A stretch of 64,000 bases of DNA. It comes from Actinomycetota bacterium. GTDB taxonomy: Bacteria; Actinomycetota; Acidimicrobiia; Acidimicrobiales; Ilumatobacteraceae. The notes beneath the pieces were generated by a model. The model saw nothing but the letters and a program-made list of their open reading frames with translations. It did not search any database and was not told where the DNA came from. The stretch is taken from assembly GCA_009726095.1 (NCBI GenBank), contig WLMZ01000004.1:1-64000 (forward strand), written 5' to 3'. The translations under genes were made by a program, and so were the position numbers. Positions 34,612 through 44,332 of this stretch are shown one piece after another (positions within the stretch are counted from its first letter, which is position 1; each line of letters starts with the position of its first letter).

Positions 34612-37600
34612 TTACGAGCGCGGGATCTCGCGCTCTTCGAAGGTCTCGATGAGGTCGCCCGGCTTGAGGTCCTGGAAGTCGCTCAGGCCGATACCGCATT
34701 CGAAGCCCTCGCGGACCTCGCGTGCATCTTCCTTGAAGCGCTTGAGCGAGGTGATGCTGCCCTTCCAGATGATGACGCCATCGCGGAGGAAGCGCACCTT
34801 GCTGCCACGTGTGATCGAACCCGACCGCACTTGGCAACCGGCGATGCCACCGATGCGGGGCACTCGGAAGACCTCGCGGACCTCGGCTTCGCCGGTGACC
34901 ACTTCTTCGAACTCGGGCGCCAACATACCCACCATCGCCCGCTCGATGTCCTCGAGCAGCTTGTAGATGATTTCGTAGGTGCGGATCTCGACGTGCTCGC
35001 TGGCGGCGAGATCGCGTGCCTTGCGGTCGGGGCGCACGTTGAAGCCGATGAGCGTCGCGTTCGTGGCAGCAGCCAGGGTGATGTCGTTCTCGGTGATGCC
35101 ACCGACGGCACGGTGCACGAAGGCCAACTTCACGGTCTCGCGTTCGAGGCGGCGCAAGCTCTCGGTGACGGCTTCGAGCGAGCCGTGCACGTCGGCCTTC
35201 AGCACCAGGTTCAGGGTGGCGACCTCGCCGGCCTGGATCTGGCTGAAGATGTCCTCGAGCTTCACACCACGCTGCACGCGAGCATCGCCGCGCTGGCTGG
35301 TGAGGCGCGACCGCTGCTCGCGGGCCTCGCCCACGAGACGTGCCGTCTTTTCGTTGGCAGCCGCACGGAACTCGTCGCCCGCATTGGGCACCGACGACAG
35401 ACCGAGCACCTGCACAGGGGTGGACGGGCCGGCCTCTTTGACCTGCTCGCCACGATCGTTGATGATGGCGCGGACCTTGCCCCATGCAGCACCGGCCACG
35501 ATGGGGTCGCCCACCTTGAGCGTGCCCTTGTCGACCAGGATCGTGGCAACAGGGCCACGGCCGGTGTCGAGGTTGGCTTCCAGCACGATGCCCTTGGCCC
35601 GACCCGTGGGGTTGGCCGTGAGCTCTTCCATCTCTGCCACAGCATGCAGCTGCTCGAGCAGATCGTCGACACCGAGGTTCTGGCTGGCGGACATCTCGAC
35701 CACGATGGTGTCGCCGCCCCAAGACTCGGGGACGAGCTGGTGCTCGGCGAGTTGGGCGAGCACCCGCTGAGGATCGGCGTTGTCCTTGTCGATCTTGTTC
35801 AACGCCACCACGATCGGCACATCGGCCGCCTTGGCATGGTTGATGGCCTCGATCGTCTGGGGCATCACGCCGTCGTCGGCAGCAACCATGAGCACCACGA
35901 TGTCGGTGACCTGTGCGCCGCGGGCACGCATCTTGGAAAAGGCAGCGTGACCCGGGGTGTCGATGAAGGTGACCTCATGGCCACCATCGGTCATGACCTT
36001 GTAGGCGCCGATGTGCTGGGTGATGCCGCCGGCCTCGCCGGACACCACGTTGGCATGGCGGATCTTGTCGAGCAATGTGGTCTTGCCATGATCGACGTGA
36101 CCCATGACGGTCACGACTGGGGCGCGAGTCGCCTGCAGCGTCTCGTCGTCGTCGTCGCTGTCGTCGAACATTGCCTGGAGTTCCATTTCCTCCTGCTGGC
36201 CGGCTTCGACCAACAGCAGATCGGCCCCGACCTCGAGCGCGAACAGTTCCATCTGCTCGTCGGCCAGGGTCATCGTGGCGGTGATCATCTCACCGTTGTT
36301 GAGCAGGAAACGGATGACGTCGGCAGCGGTGCGGTTCAGCTTGGGAGCGAACTCCTGGGCCGACACGCCACGCTCGATGACGATGGTGCCATCAGGGACC
36401 GGGGCATCGCTGGACGTGTAGCTGCCCGACAACTGCGGCTGCAGCTCGTTGAAGTCACGACGACGACGACGGCTCTTGCTCTTGCGCGGGGCGCGACGCT
36501 GGCCACTGGGACGGGGACCACCGGCACCACCGGGGGGACCACCCGACGGGGCGCCACCGGGACCACCGGGGCGGGCGCCACCGGGACCACCCGTGCGTGG
36601 CGCGAAGCCACCACCGGGACGGGGACCACCAGGACCACCGGGACCACCGGTACGCGGCGCGAAGCCACCACCGGGACGGGGACCACCAGGACCACCGGGG
36701 CCACCGGGACGGGCACCACTGGGACCACCGGGACGGGGCGAGAAGCTGGCCCCACCGGGGCGGGTGGCACCGGCACCGGGGCGGGCGCTACCGGGAGGCG
36801 GCGGGATGGGACGGCCCGAAGCCGACACGGGGCGGGCGACGCCGGGGGGCGGCGGAATGGGCCGACCCGACGTGGATGTGGGGCGAACCGGGGGCGGCCC
36901 GGCGGGCGGACGCGTGGGCGGCATGCCCTGTGATGGTGCGGCCGGCGACGGTGCGGTCGGCGGGCGTGACGGCTGCGGCACCTGTGGGGGCAACGGCCGC
37001 GCGGCGACAGCCGACGATGCGCGCGGGGCCTCGGTGGCGCGGCCACTCGAGATGACCCGGTGCTCGGGTTCCGTCGGCGCGGTCGGCGCTACGGGGGCCG
37101 GGCCAGCAGCAGGAGGCGTCTCGACGGCTGCTGGCGCTGCGGGCGCCTCGGCCGGTGCGGCGACTGCGGGCGGGGTCTCCACGACGGCCGGCGCGGCGAC
37201 TACGGGCGGTGCGGCGACTACGGGCGGTGCGGCGGCTGCGGGCGGGGTCTCCACGGCGGGAGCAGCCTCAGCAGCAACCTCACGTGGAGCAGCGGCTTTC
37301 TTGGCAACCGCCTTCTTCACAGGTTCGACAGCGGGCGCCTCGGCCTCCGACGCAGGGGCGCTGGGCGCCGGCGTTGCCGGGACAACGGCTGCAGAAGCAA
37401 CTGCTGCGGTGGCCGCTGTGGCGGGGGTTTCGGTGTCCTTGGCAGGGGCCGCAGACTTCTTCGCTGCGCCCTTCTTGACCGGCTTGGCCTCGTCGGGCTG
37501 ATCGGCCCGGGTGAGGCCATCGCGCTCGGCACGGCGCCGAATACGGTCAGCCTGCTGCTCGATGATGGTGGAGGAATGGCTTTTTGCTCCCACGCCCATG

Positions 37601-37680
37601 GCGTTGGAGAGATCCATAATCTCTGCGTTGGTCATCCCGAGCTCTTTGGCCAGCTCGTGCATCCGCATGTTCTTCGACAA
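34612..37680 (-). CDS. infB: Translation initiation factor IF-2
   Basis: 1022 residues. The N-terminal [19 protein letters not shown] module is followed by an Ala/Pro-rich stretch (about 60-260) and a Gly/Pro/Arg-rich stretch (about 260-410) with two 19-residue repeats. The G domain has [23 protein letters not shown] and NKIDKDN, and domains II to IV complete the factor. IF-2 places initiator fMet-tRNA on the 30S subunit. The track start is TTG (37680); the ATG at 37668 after CGAAGA is at least as likely. It follows ylxR and nusA as in most bacteria. Confidence 0.97.
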   Translation of the reverse strand: MSKNMRMHELAKELGMTNAEIMDLSNAMGVGAKSHSSTIIEQQADRIRRRAERDGLTRADQPDEAKPVKKGAAKKSAAPAKDTETPATAATAAVASAAVVPATPAPSAPASEAEAPAVEPVKKAVAKKAAAPREVAAEAAPAVETPPAAAAPPVVAAPPVVAAPAVVETPPAVAAPAEAPAAPAAVETPPAAGPAPVAPTAPTEPEHRVISSGRATEAPRASSAVAARPLPPQVPQPSRPPTAPSPAAPSQGMPPTRPPAGPPPVRPTSTSGRPIPPPPGVARPVSASGRPIPPPPGSARPGAGATRPGGASFSPRPGGPSGARPGGPGGPGGPRPGGGFAPRTGGPGGPGGPRPGGGFAPRTGGPGGARPGGPGGAPSGGPPGGAGGPRPSGQRRAPRKSKSRRRRRDFNELQPQLSGSYTSSDAPVPDGTIVIERGVSAQEFAPKLNRTAADVIRFLLNNGEMITATMTLADEQMELFALEVGADLLLVEAGQQEEMELQAMFDDSDDDDETLQATRAPVVTVMGHVDHGKTTLLDKIRHANVVSGEAGGITQHIGAYKVMTDGGHEVTFIDTPGHAAFSKMRARGAQVTDIVVLMVAADDGVMPQTIEAINHAKAADVPIVVALNKIDKDNADPQRVLAQLAEHQLVPESWGGDTIVVEMSASQNLGVDDLLEQLHAVAEMEELTANPTGRAKGIVLEANLDTGRGPVATILVDKGTLKVGDPIVAGAAWGKVRAIINDRGEQVKEAGPSTPVQVLGLSSVPNAGDEFRAAANEKTARLVGEAREQRSRLTSQRGDARVQRGVKLEDIFSQIQAGEVATLNLVLKADVHGSLEAVTESLRRLERETVKLAFVHRAVGGITENDITLAAATNATLIGFNVRPDRKARDLAASEHVEIRTYEIIYKLLEDIERAMVGMLAPEFEEVVTGEAEVREVFRVPRIGGIAGCQVRSGSITRGSKVRFLRDGVIIWKGSITSLKRFKEDAREVREGFECGIGLSDFQDLKPGDLIETFEEREIPRS
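36599..36712. repeat. 57-bp tandem repeat in the infB low-complexity segment
   Basis: Two near-identical 57-bp units beginning GGCGCGAAGCC at 36599 and 36656 encode a 19-residue Gly/Pro/Arg unit (containing [13 protein letters not shown]). More degenerate units flank them. Confidence 0.75.
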
Positions 37681-37736
37681 GACCAGTACAGCCTTTCGTG
37701 GTGTTGTGCTGAACCGACAGACCGGCCAGCAACTTG

Positions 37737-38027
37737 CTACTTACTCATGTTCGCCATCATCGCTTCGTCGGCGACTCGGAGAGATTCGAAACCTGTGGCT
37801 GCAACCGGACGTTTCCACGCCCGCTCGAACCCACGTCGTTTGATTGCTTGTTGCAGGCAGGTTGCCCCGTCTGCACACAACCAGGCCCCTCGACCCGCAG
37901 CCGTGCGGCTGACGACAGGCGTGCCGTCGGCCGTGAGTGCGTAGCGCACCAGCGCTGATTGGGGCCGCTTGGTGCGGCACCCGACGCAGGTGCGGAGGGG
38001 CTCAGTGGTGTCAACTGTCGGCGACAT
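37737..38027 (-). CDS. ylxR: YlxR (DUF448)-family RNA-binding protein
   Basis: 96 residues from the ATG at 38027, overlapping the nusA end by 17 bp; the track's 223-residue frame is a longer shadow. LRTCVGCRTKRPQSALVRY and AAGRGAWLCADGATCLQQA match the conserved YlxR core with its four cysteines. YlxR is found between nusA and infB and is thought to act in RNA metabolism or as a regulator. Confidence 0.9.
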   Translation of the reverse strand: MSPTVDTTEPLRTCVGCRTKRPQSALVRYALTADGTPVVSRTAAGRGAWLCADGATCLQQAIKRRGFERAWKRPVAATGFESLRVADEAMMANMSK

Positions 38028-39264
38028 CACCCTCGGCCTCCGGGGTAGAGGGCGCTTCGGTGTCGGCCGGAGCAGTCGTATCGGTGGTATCGGTGGTATC
38101 GACGGTGTCGGTTGCACCGGCGATGTCGACGGATTCGGTGTTCTCAGGAGTCGCAAGAGCCTCGCCCTCACCCTGTTCCCATTCGTCAGCGCTGATGACC
38201 GTACCGTCAGCGTTGTGCCATTCCATCTTGCCGGTGGTGGCGTTTTCCACCCATTCACCTTCGGCGTAGTCCTCGATGTCGCCCTGATCCATGGGCTGGC
38301 TCTCGCCACGGATATCAATGCGCACGCCGGTGAGGCGGGCTGCGAGGCGGGCGTTCTGGCCCTCCTTGCCGATGGCGAGCGACAGCTGATGGTCGGGAAC
38401 GATGACATCGGCCTGGGTGCCGTCTTCGCTGACGATCACATGCGTGACCTTGGCGGGTGACAGTGCCTTGGCGATGAAGTCGGGGAAATCCTCGCTGAAC
38501 GGCACGATGTCGATCTTCTCGCCGCGCAGTTCGTTGACCACCATGCGCACGCGACCACCACGGGCGCCCACGCAGGCGCCGACGGGGTCGACGTTGGAGT
38601 CGTTGCTCCACACGGCAATCTTGGTGCGGTGACCTGGTTCACGGGCACAGGCCTTGATCTCGACGATGCCGTCGGCGATCTCGGGGACCTCGAGCTCGAA
38701 CAGGCGCTTGATCAGGCCCGGGTGAGTACGGCTGACCACGATCTGGGGGCCCTTGGCGGTCTTGCGGACCTCGACGATGTAGGCCTTGACTCGGCCGCCC
38801 GGCTCGGGGCGCTCGAACGGCACCTGCTCGGCCTGGGGCAGCAATGCCTCGACCCGACCGAGGTCGAGCAGGGTGTAGCGGCTGTCGGTCTGCTGGATGA
38901 TGCCCGTGACGATGTCGCCCTCGCGGTTCGCGTACTCCTCGAACTTGCGATCACGCTCGGCCTCACGGATGCGCTGGTTCATCACCTGGCGGAAGGTCTG
39001 CGCTGCAATGCGACCCAACTCACCGGCATCGGGCGTGTCGTCGCGCTCGTTGACCCAGTTGCCCTCGTCGTCGATGTCGTAGGCGATGAAGGTGATCTCC
39101 ATCGTGTCGGGGTTGATGCGCACATCTACCTCGGCAGCGGCACCTGGACGGCGCTTGTATGCCATTGCCAGCGCATCCACAAGCACCTGCAACAGGGCAT
39201 CAACGGTGATGCCCTTGTCAGCAGCAAGCATGCGTACGGCTTCGGCCATGTCGAGACCACTCAT
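38011..39264 (-). CDS. nusA: Transcription termination/antitermination factor NusA
   Basis: 417 residues: N-terminal RNA polymerase-binding domain (about 1-110), S1 domain (about 115-185, GDIVTGIIQQTDSRYTLLDL), then two KH domains (about 190-335; VGARGGRVRMVVNELRGEKID, DHQLSLAIGKEGQNARLAA). The last ~80 residues are an acidic Asp/Thr/Glu tail with simple repeats (TDTTDTTD), in place of the acidic repeats of proteobacterial NusA. It modulates pausing and termination. The ATG overlaps the rimP stop by 4 bp. Confidence 0.96.
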   Translation of the reverse strand: MSGLDMAEAVRMLAADKGITVDALLQVLVDALAMAYKRRPGAAAEVDVRINPDTMEITFIAYDIDDEGNWVNERDDTPDAGELGRIAAQTFRQVMNQRIREAERDRKFEEYANREGDIVTGIIQQTDSRYTLLDLGRVEALLPQAEQVPFERPEPGGRVKAYIVEVRKTAKGPQIVVSRTHPGLIKRLFELEVPEIADGIVEIKACAREPGHRTKIAVWSNDSNVDPVGACVGARGGRVRMVVNELRGEKIDIVPFSEDFPDFIAKALSPAKVTHVIVSEDGTQADVIVPDHQLSLAIGKEGQNARLAARLTGVRIDIRGESQPMDQGDIEDYAEGEWVENATTGKMEWHNADGTVISADEWEQGEGEALATPENTESVDIAGATDTVDTTDTTDTTAPADTEAPSTPEAEGDVADS

Positions 39265-39887
39265 GCGGTCGCCTCCTCGTGTGCGATAGGGAAATCAAGT
39301 TCGTCGGATGGCCCGGAGGCCAGTTTGCCGACAGCGTTCTTCGTGGTCGACGCACCGGATCTCGGCGCGCCCGGCTTTTTGGCGGGGGCCTTGCCCGGCT
39401 TGGGCGCCGGCGACCAGTCGAACACCGTGCGGGCACGGTCGACGAGGGCCAGCGGCACGACGCGCTCGGTCAACGCGGCATCGTCGAGCCGGATCGTGGC
39501 GGTGGTGGCGTCGGCGGCAATGAGCACTCCCTGCAGGCGACGGGCGCCATCGAGCACCTCGCGCAGGCGGATCGCCACGGTCTTGCCGATCTCACGCTGG
39601 AAATGCGCTGGCGTGCGCAGAGTGCGCTCGAGCCCGGGGCTGGAGACCTCGAGGGTGTAGTTGCCTGGAATGGGGTCGTTGTGCTCGAACTCGCGGTTGA
39701 GCAAACGGGTGATCAGCGCCAACTTGTCGAGCGTGACACCACCGTCGCTGCCCGCAGGCGTATCCACCGTGATCTTCAGGATGCCACCGTTGAACTCGAG
39801 GTCGTACAGGTCGAGTTGCAGGTCAGCGACCATGGGGGTCACCAGGGCAAGGATCTTTTCGTTGACGGGCGTGCTGGTCATGGTCAC
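39261..39887 (-). CDS. rimP: Ribosome maturation factor RimP with extended C-terminal tail
   Basis: 208 residues. LYDLEFNGGILKITVDTP and LEVSSPGLERTLRTPAHFQREIGKTV are the RimP core signatures; RimP assists 30S assembly. About 60 residues after the C-terminal domain form a Lys/Pro/Ala-rich and then acidic tail not present in shorter homologues. GAAGAGGTGACC precedes the ATG at 39887 (39881 is a second ATG). It is the first gene of the nusA-infB unit and lies behind an unusual leader. Confidence 0.93.
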   Translation of the reverse strand: MTMTSTPVNEKILALVTPMVADLQLDLYDLEFNGGILKITVDTPAGSDGGVTLDKLALITRLLNREFEHNDPIPGNYTLEVSSPGLERTLRTPAHFQREIGKTVAIRLREVLDGARRLQGVLIAADATTATIRLDDAALTERVVPLALVDRARTVFDWSPAPKPGKAPAKKPGAPRSGASTTKNAVGKLASGPSDELDFPIAHEEATA

Positions 39888-39894
39888 CTCTTCT

Positions 39895-39946
39895 CGGGTC
39901 TGGCTCTCGGGTCTGGCTAACGGGTCTGGCTAACGGGTCTGGCGCT
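39895..39946. repeat. Four 13-bp direct repeats in the rimP leader
   Basis: Units of the form CGGGTCTGGCTAA run end to end: two are identical and the outer two differ only in the last three bases. They lie 8 bp upstream of the rimP ATG, and so would sit in the leader RNA just before the ribosome binding site. Confidence 0.8.
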
Positions 39947-39990
39947 CGGATGGTCGCTACAGCGGGGCCGGGGTAAACCGTCTCCACCTG

Positions 39991-40021
39991 AAACAAAAGG
40001 CGTGGGTCTGGACCCACGCCT
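39991..40021 (-). terminator. Intrinsic terminator/attenuator in the rimP-nusA-infB leader
   Basis: On the minus strand a perfect 11-bp stem (AGGCGTGGGTC with its complement, 2-base nominal loop) is followed directly by TTTTGTTT. That is the layout of a factor-independent terminator. No minus-strand gene ends upstream, since proS runs the other way, so it lies between the leader promoter and rimP and would act as an attenuator. On the plus strand no T tract follows the stem. Confidence 0.65.
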
Positions 40022-40051
40022 GCTGTCGTTGTGCGAACTTCGGGCGGTGCG

Positions 40052-40057
40052 AGTATA
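40052..40057 (-). promoter_or_regulatory. Candidate -10 box (TATACT) of the rimP operon
   Basis: TATACT on the minus strand lies about 30 bases upstream of the terminator stem and 165 bases upstream of the rimP ATG. The hexamer 17 bases further up (GTCTCA) is only a weak -35 match. Confidence 0.4.
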
Positions 40058-40148
40058 TCGGGCCGATACAGTCGTGAGACGCCGCTGACCACGGCGACAG
40101 CCGCCGATCAGCCCTGACGGGCTGTCGCTGACCAGAAGAGGTTCCCCC

Positions 40149-41942
40149 GTGTTGCGAATGTCCACGCTGTTCCTTCGAACCCTACGCGAGGACCCCGTCG
40201 ACGCCGAGGTGGCCAGTCATCGCCTCCTCGTTCGTGGTGGTTACATCCGACGCGCCGCCCCGGGCGGCTACACATGGCTGCCACTGGGCTGGATCGTCTA
40301 CCGCAACGTCGAGCGCATCGTGCGCGAGGAAATGGACGCTGCCGGCTTCCAAGAGGTGCACTTCCCGGCCATGCTCCCCCGCGAGCCCTACGAGATCAGC
40401 AACCGCTGGACCGAGTACGGCGACAACCTGTTCCGCCTGAAGGACCGCCGCGGCAACGATTTCCTGCTCGCCCCCACGCACGAGGAAATGTTCACGCTGC
40501 TGGTGAAGGACCTGTACAGCAGCTACAAGGACCTGCCGCTGCACATCTATCAGATCCAGACCAAGTACCGCGACGAGGCGCGCCCACGCGCCGGCCTGCT
40601 GCGCACCCGCGAGTTCGTGATGAAGGACTCCTACAGCTTCGACATCTCTGATGAGGGCCTGCAGATCAGCTACGACCAGCACCGGGCCGCCTATATCAAG
40701 ACCTTCGACCGCCTACACCTGCCCTACGTCATCGTCTCGGCCATGAGCGGCGCGATGGGCGGCTCTGCCAGCGAGGAGTTCCTCGCCCCCATCGAGGTCG
40801 GCGAAGACACCTTCGTGCGCTGCACCGCCTGTGATTACGCCGCCAACACCGAGGCCGTGCAGGTGCGCCCGCCCGAGCCCACTTCGTGGGAGGCCACACC
40901 GGCCGCGGTCGTGGCCGACACGCCCGACACCCCAACCATCCAGACCCTGGTCGACCTCATCAATGGGCGCACCGACCTCAATGGGCGCACCGACCTCCGC
41001 CACCCCGACCGCGACTGGACCGCCGCCGACACCCTCAAGAACGTGGTCGTCAAGCTCAAGCACCCCGATGGCACGTTCTCGGCACTGGCCGTGGGCCTGC
41101 CCGGTGACCGCGAGGTCGACATCAAGCGGCTCGAGGCCCAGGTCGGCCCGGCCGAGGTGGTCGCTTTCGAGGCCGAGGATTTCGCCAAGAACCCGGCACT
41201 GGTCAAGGGCTACATCGGACCCGGCTCGCTCGGCAAGGACAAGCCCTCTGGCATCCCCTATCTGGTCGATCCGCGGGTGGTCGACGGTTCCACCTGGGTC
41301 ACGGGCGCAGACGCACCCGGGCGCCATGTGATGTTCCTCACGATGGGTCGCGACTTCACGCCCGACGGCACCATCGACGCGGCCGAGGTCCATGGGGGCG
41401 ACCCGTGCCCCACCTGTGGCGAATCGCTCGAGATCGCCCGCGGCATCGAGATCGGCCACATCTTCCAATTGGGCCGCAAGTACGCGAAGTCGCTCGGGCT
41501 CACCGTGCTCGACCACAACGGCAAGCAGGTCAGCGTCACCATGGGCAGCTACGGCATCGGCGTCTCCCGCGCTGTTGCCGCTATCGCCGAGACCGTCGCC
41601 GACGACAAGGGCCTGTGCTGGCCGCGTGAGATCTCGCCCGCCGACGTGCACATTGTCATCACCGGCAAGCCTGCCGACCCGCAGGGTCCAGCGGCCGAGC
41701 AGTTGGCCGCACAGCTCGAGGCAGCGGGCGCCCGTGTGCTGCTCGACGACCGCGTTGGCGTGTCGCCCGGCATCAAGTTCAACGACGCCGAACTCCTGGG
41801 CATCCCCACCATCGTGGTGGTCGGCAAAGGCTTGGCCAACGGCACCATCGAGGTCAAGGATCGCAAGAGCGGCGAGCGCACCGACGTGGCGGTCGATGAA
41901 ATCGTGCCGTACCTGCTCGACATCTGCGGGATCCGTCACTGA
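40149..41942 (+). CDS. proS: Prolyl-tRNA synthetase (bacterial type with editing insertion)
   Basis: 597 residues from a GTG with AGAAGAGG a few bases upstream. Class II core motifs are seen ([11 protein letters not shown]-like [57 protein letters not shown]), then an editing (INS) domain of about 180 residues ([12 protein letters not shown]), GSYGIGVSR, and an anticodon-binding domain at the C-terminus. It charges tRNA-Pro. An 18-bp in-frame duplication lies at the edge of the insertion. It is divergent from rimP. Confidence 0.95.
   Translation: MLRMSTLFLRTLREDPVDAEVASHRLLVRGGYIRRAAPGGYTWLPLGWIVYRNVERIVREEMDAAGFQEVHFPAMLPREPYEISNRWTEYGDNLFRLKDRRGNDFLLAPTHEEMFTLLVKDLYSSYKDLPLHIYQIQTKYRDEARPRAGLLRTREFVMKDSYSFDISDEGLQISYDQHRAAYIKTFDRLHLPYVIVSAMSGAMGGSASEEFLAPIEVGEDTFVRCTACDYAANTEAVQVRPPEPTSWEATPAAVVADTPDTPTIQTLVDLINGRTDLNGRTDLRHPDRDWTAADTLKNVVVKLKHPDGTFSALAVGLPGDREVDIKRLEAQVGPAEVVAFEAEDFAKNPALVKGYIGPGSLGKDKPSGIPYLVDPRVVDGSTWVTGADAPGRHVMFLTMGRDFTPDGTIDAAEVHGGDPCPTCGESLEIARGIEIGHIFQLGRKYAKSLGLTVLDHNGKQVSVTMGSYGIGVSRAVAAIAETVADDKGLCWPREISPADVHIVITGKPADPQGPAAEQLAAQLEAAGARVLLDDRVGVSPGIKFNDAELLGIPTIVVVGKGLANGTIEVKDRKSGERTDVAVDEIVPYLLDICGIRH
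40962..40997. repeat. 18-bp perfect tandem duplication inside proS
   Basis: AATGGGCGCACCGACCTC occurs twice in direct tandem and adds a second NGRTDL unit, in frame, near the start of the editing domain. It looks like a recent slippage duplication. Confidence 0.85.
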
Positions 41943-41996
41943 CCCACTCCCGTTCGGTCGTGCGCCTTCGCCGCGACGTCGGCCAAATGTCGATCT

Positions 41997-42036
41997 GGCA
42001 GTAGATGTGAGCCCTGTCGGGCGCGTATCTACTGCC
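41997..42036. repeat. 40-bp palindromic repeat, copy 2 (intact)
   Basis: GGCAGTAGAT at the left and ATCTACTGCC at the right are perfect complements; the inner part carries GCCCTGTCGGGC, a second near-palindrome. It lies 54 bp after the proS stop and could fold into a strong cruciform or hairpin. Copy 1 is at 8068-8107. Confidence 0.7.
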
Positions 42037-42123
42037 GGAACGCACTCAAGCGTCGAGGCCCTGCATGTTGAGGGATGGGGCGTCGAATGCATGCGTCGAA
42101 CCACATCACGTCAGACTGTGCGG

Positions 42124-43431
42124 ATGAGCACGAGTACGGGCATGTTGACCGATCGTTATGAGTTGACGATGCTCGCGGCTGCGCTGCGCGACGGCACGGC
42201 GCACACCCCATGTGTGTTCGAAGTGTTCGCCCGCCGTCTACCAGAGGGTCGTCGATACGGCGTGGTCGCCGGCACCGCTCGGGTGCTCGAAGCCATCACC
42301 TCGTTCGGTGTCGATGCCGATGAACTGCTGTGGCTGAACGACAACGCAGTGGTCGATGACACCACTGCGGCGTTCCTTCGCAACTACCGATTCGATGGCA
42401 CGGTGGTTGGCTACCCCGAGGGCGAGGTGTTCTTCGCCGACTCGCCCATCCTCACCGTGCACGCCACCTTTGCGCAGGCTGTCGTGTTGGAGACCGTGAT
42501 CCTGTCGATCCTCAATCACGACGCAGCCGTTGCTGCTGGCGCATCACGCATGGTCACCGCCGCCCGCGATCGTCCGATCATCGAGATGGGCTCACGCCGT
42601 ACGCACGAGTTCGCTGCCGTTGCCGCAGCGCGGTCGGCATATCTCGCTGGGTTCGCATCGACCTCGAACCTTGCGGCGGGTCGCACCTTCGCGATACCGA
42701 CAGCGGGCACGGCGGCACACGCGTTCACCCTGTTACACGGTGATGAGATCTCGGCCTTCCGCTCGCAAGTGGCGCTGTACGGCGCCGCAACCACCTTGCT
42801 CGTCGACACCTACGACATCACGCAGGGCATCGCCAACGCGGTCGCTGCTGCCGGGCCCGAATTGGCCGCGATCCGCATCGACTCCGGCGATCTCGGCGTG
42901 CTCGCGCAACAGGCCCGCGCTCAGCTCGATGCACTTGGCAACCCGAACACCAAGATCGTCGTCAGCGGTGACCTCGACGAATACGCCATTGCCGGCCTCG
43001 CTGCGGCACCGGTGGACATGTATGGCGCCGGCACCGCAGTGGTGGTCGGTTCGGGGGCACCGACGGCGGGGCTGATCTACAAGTTGGTCGAGGTCGATGG
43101 TCGGCCGGTGGCGAAACGGTCCGAACGCAAGACGACCAACGGCGGAGCGAAGGTGGCCAGACGCGCCCATCGTGCCAGTGGTACGGCCACCGATGAGATC
43201 GTGATCGCCGGACCACCGGAACGGGTCGTTGCCGAACTCGGCAATGAGTACGCGAACCTGCGTGCGCTGCAGCAGACGCTGATGCACGACGGCGCCATCA
43301 CCGAGGCCGGCACGCAGACGTTGGCTGACGCCCGCGAACGGCTGCGCGCAACACTGCGCACGCTGCCGTGGGAGGGCCTGTCGCTCTCACGCGGCGAGCC
43401 GGCAGTGCCGACCCGCGTGATGACCGCCTGA
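42124..43431 (+). CDS. pncB: Nicotinate phosphoribosyltransferase
   Basis: 435 residues from the ATG at 42124 (the track frame starts inside proS). LTDRYELTMLAAAL, EMGSRRTHEFAA, SNLAAGRTFAIPTAGTAAH and LVDTYDITQG match the enzyme that turns nicotinate and PRPP into nicotinate mononucleotide for NAD salvage; the histidine of TAGTAAHAF aligns near the phosphorylated His. CAGACT lies 6 bases before the ATG. The gene is convergent with the MaoC gene, one base apart. Confidence 0.93.
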   Translation: MSTSTGMLTDRYELTMLAAALRDGTAHTPCVFEVFARRLPEGRRYGVVAGTARVLEAITSFGVDADELLWLNDNAVVDDTTAAFLRNYRFDGTVVGYPEGEVFFADSPILTVHATFAQAVVLETVILSILNHDAAVAAGASRMVTAARDRPIIEMGSRRTHEFAAVAAARSAYLAGFASTSNLAAGRTFAIPTAGTAAHAFTLLHGDEISAFRSQVALYGAATTLLVDTYDITQGIANAVAAAGPELAAIRIDSGDLGVLAQQARAQLDALGNPNTKIVVSGDLDEYAIAGLAAAPVDMYGAGTAVVVGSGAPTAGLIYKLVEVDGRPVAKRSERKTTNGGAKVARRAHRASGTATDEIVIAGPPERVVAELGNEYANLRALQQTLMHDGAITEAGTQTLADARERLRATLRTLPWEGLSLSRGEPAVPTRVMTA

Positions 43432-43432
43432 T

Positions 43433-44269
43433 TCAGGCGAAACGCACCAGACCCTGATCCAGCACGACGCGGTCGCCAGCGGAGGTGGTGAACACCGCCT
43501 CGCCATCGCCCAACACCCAGATGTTGATGGTGAGCGCCTCGCCAGGGATCACCGGTGAGGCGAAACGACCCTCGATGTGCGTGAAGCGTGACGAATCGCC
43601 ACCGCAGACCGAGTGCAACAGGGCGCGGCCGGTGAAGCCGTAGGTGCAGAGTCCGTGCAGGATGGGGCGATCGAAGCCACCCATTGCGGCGAAGGACGGA
43701 TCGCTGTGCAGCGGATTGCGGTCGCCGTTCAGGCGATAGACCAGCGCCTGATCCACCGAGGTCTGATAGGTGACCGAGTGATCGGGGCCACGTTCCGGCG
43801 GTACGTTCTGCGGGCCGCTCGGGCCACGATCGCCGCCCCATCCGCCCTCGCCGCGGATGAACAGCGAGGCACCGGTGGTGTACAGCGGCGCACCGGACTC
43901 GTCGGTGGCCACGGTCTCGGTGACCACCACCGCAGCCTTGCCCTTGTCGTACATGGCAGCGATACGACCGACCACCGTTGCGGTGCCCGCCACGGGCAAC
44001 GGCTGGTGCAGCGTGACCGATTGCGAGCCGTGCACGAGCATCGCCGGGTTGAACGTGCCCATCGAGGAGAAGGCGCCACCCGCGCCGGGGATGACCACCG
44101 GGAACGTGGGCAGCACCTGCTGGGGAGTGTCCTTGGTGTTCTCGGTGGTGTACTGCAGTTCGTTGACGCCGGCGCCGACGCTGACGGCATAGAGCAGTGC
44201 GTCCTTGCTGGTCCAACTGACGGTGGTGGGATCGGATACGGATCCGACAGCATCTGGGTTCAACGGCAT
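43433..44269 (-). CDS. MaoC-like enoyl-CoA hydratase (hydratase 2)
   Basis: 278 residues in a double hot-dog arrangement. The C-terminal half has the hydratase 2 signature YRLNGDRNPLHSDPSFA with the catalytic Asp and His, followed by GFDRPILHGLCTYG. It should hydrate trans-2-enoyl-CoA to (3R)-hydroxyacyl-CoA. It lies 63 bp downstream of an SDR of the 3-hydroxyacyl-CoA dehydrogenase type, so the pair could do the hydration and oxidation steps of a beta-oxidation cycle with R-stereochemistry, as in peroxisomal MFE-2. Confidence 0.9.
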   Translation of the reverse strand: MPLNPDAVGSVSDPTTVSWTSKDALLYAVSVGAGVNELQYTTENTKDTPQQVLPTFPVVIPGAGGAFSSMGTFNPAMLVHGSQSVTLHQPLPVAGTATVVGRIAAMYDKGKAAVVVTETVATDESGAPLYTTGASLFIRGEGGWGGDRGPSGPQNVPPERGPDHSVTYQTSVDQALVYRLNGDRNPLHSDPSFAAMGGFDRPILHGLCTYGFTGRALLHSVCGGDSSRFTHIEGRFASPVIPGEALTINIWVLGDGEAVFTTSAGDRVVLDQGLVRFA

Positions 44270-44332
44270 GGGGTGACTCCTTGGGCAAACGAGTTGGGAC
44301 GATGGGTTGAAGATGTGCGCTCGGGCAGTGGG

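Noticed and set aside
36510-36830. Possible CRISPR-like array
   Set aside because: The repeats are short GGACCACCGGG-type codon repeats inside infB with no spacers; they encode the Gly/Pro-rich segment.
34831-36933. 700-residue ORF on the plus strand
   Set aside because: It is antisense to infB over its whole length; composition (GTTGTTG-type Thr/Gly runs) mirrors the repetitive infB N-terminal part.
40110-40126. AGCCCTGACGGGCT hairpin before proS as a third copy of the 40-bp repeat
   Set aside because: Only the short inner core resembles the repeat; the ATCTACTGCC arms are missing.
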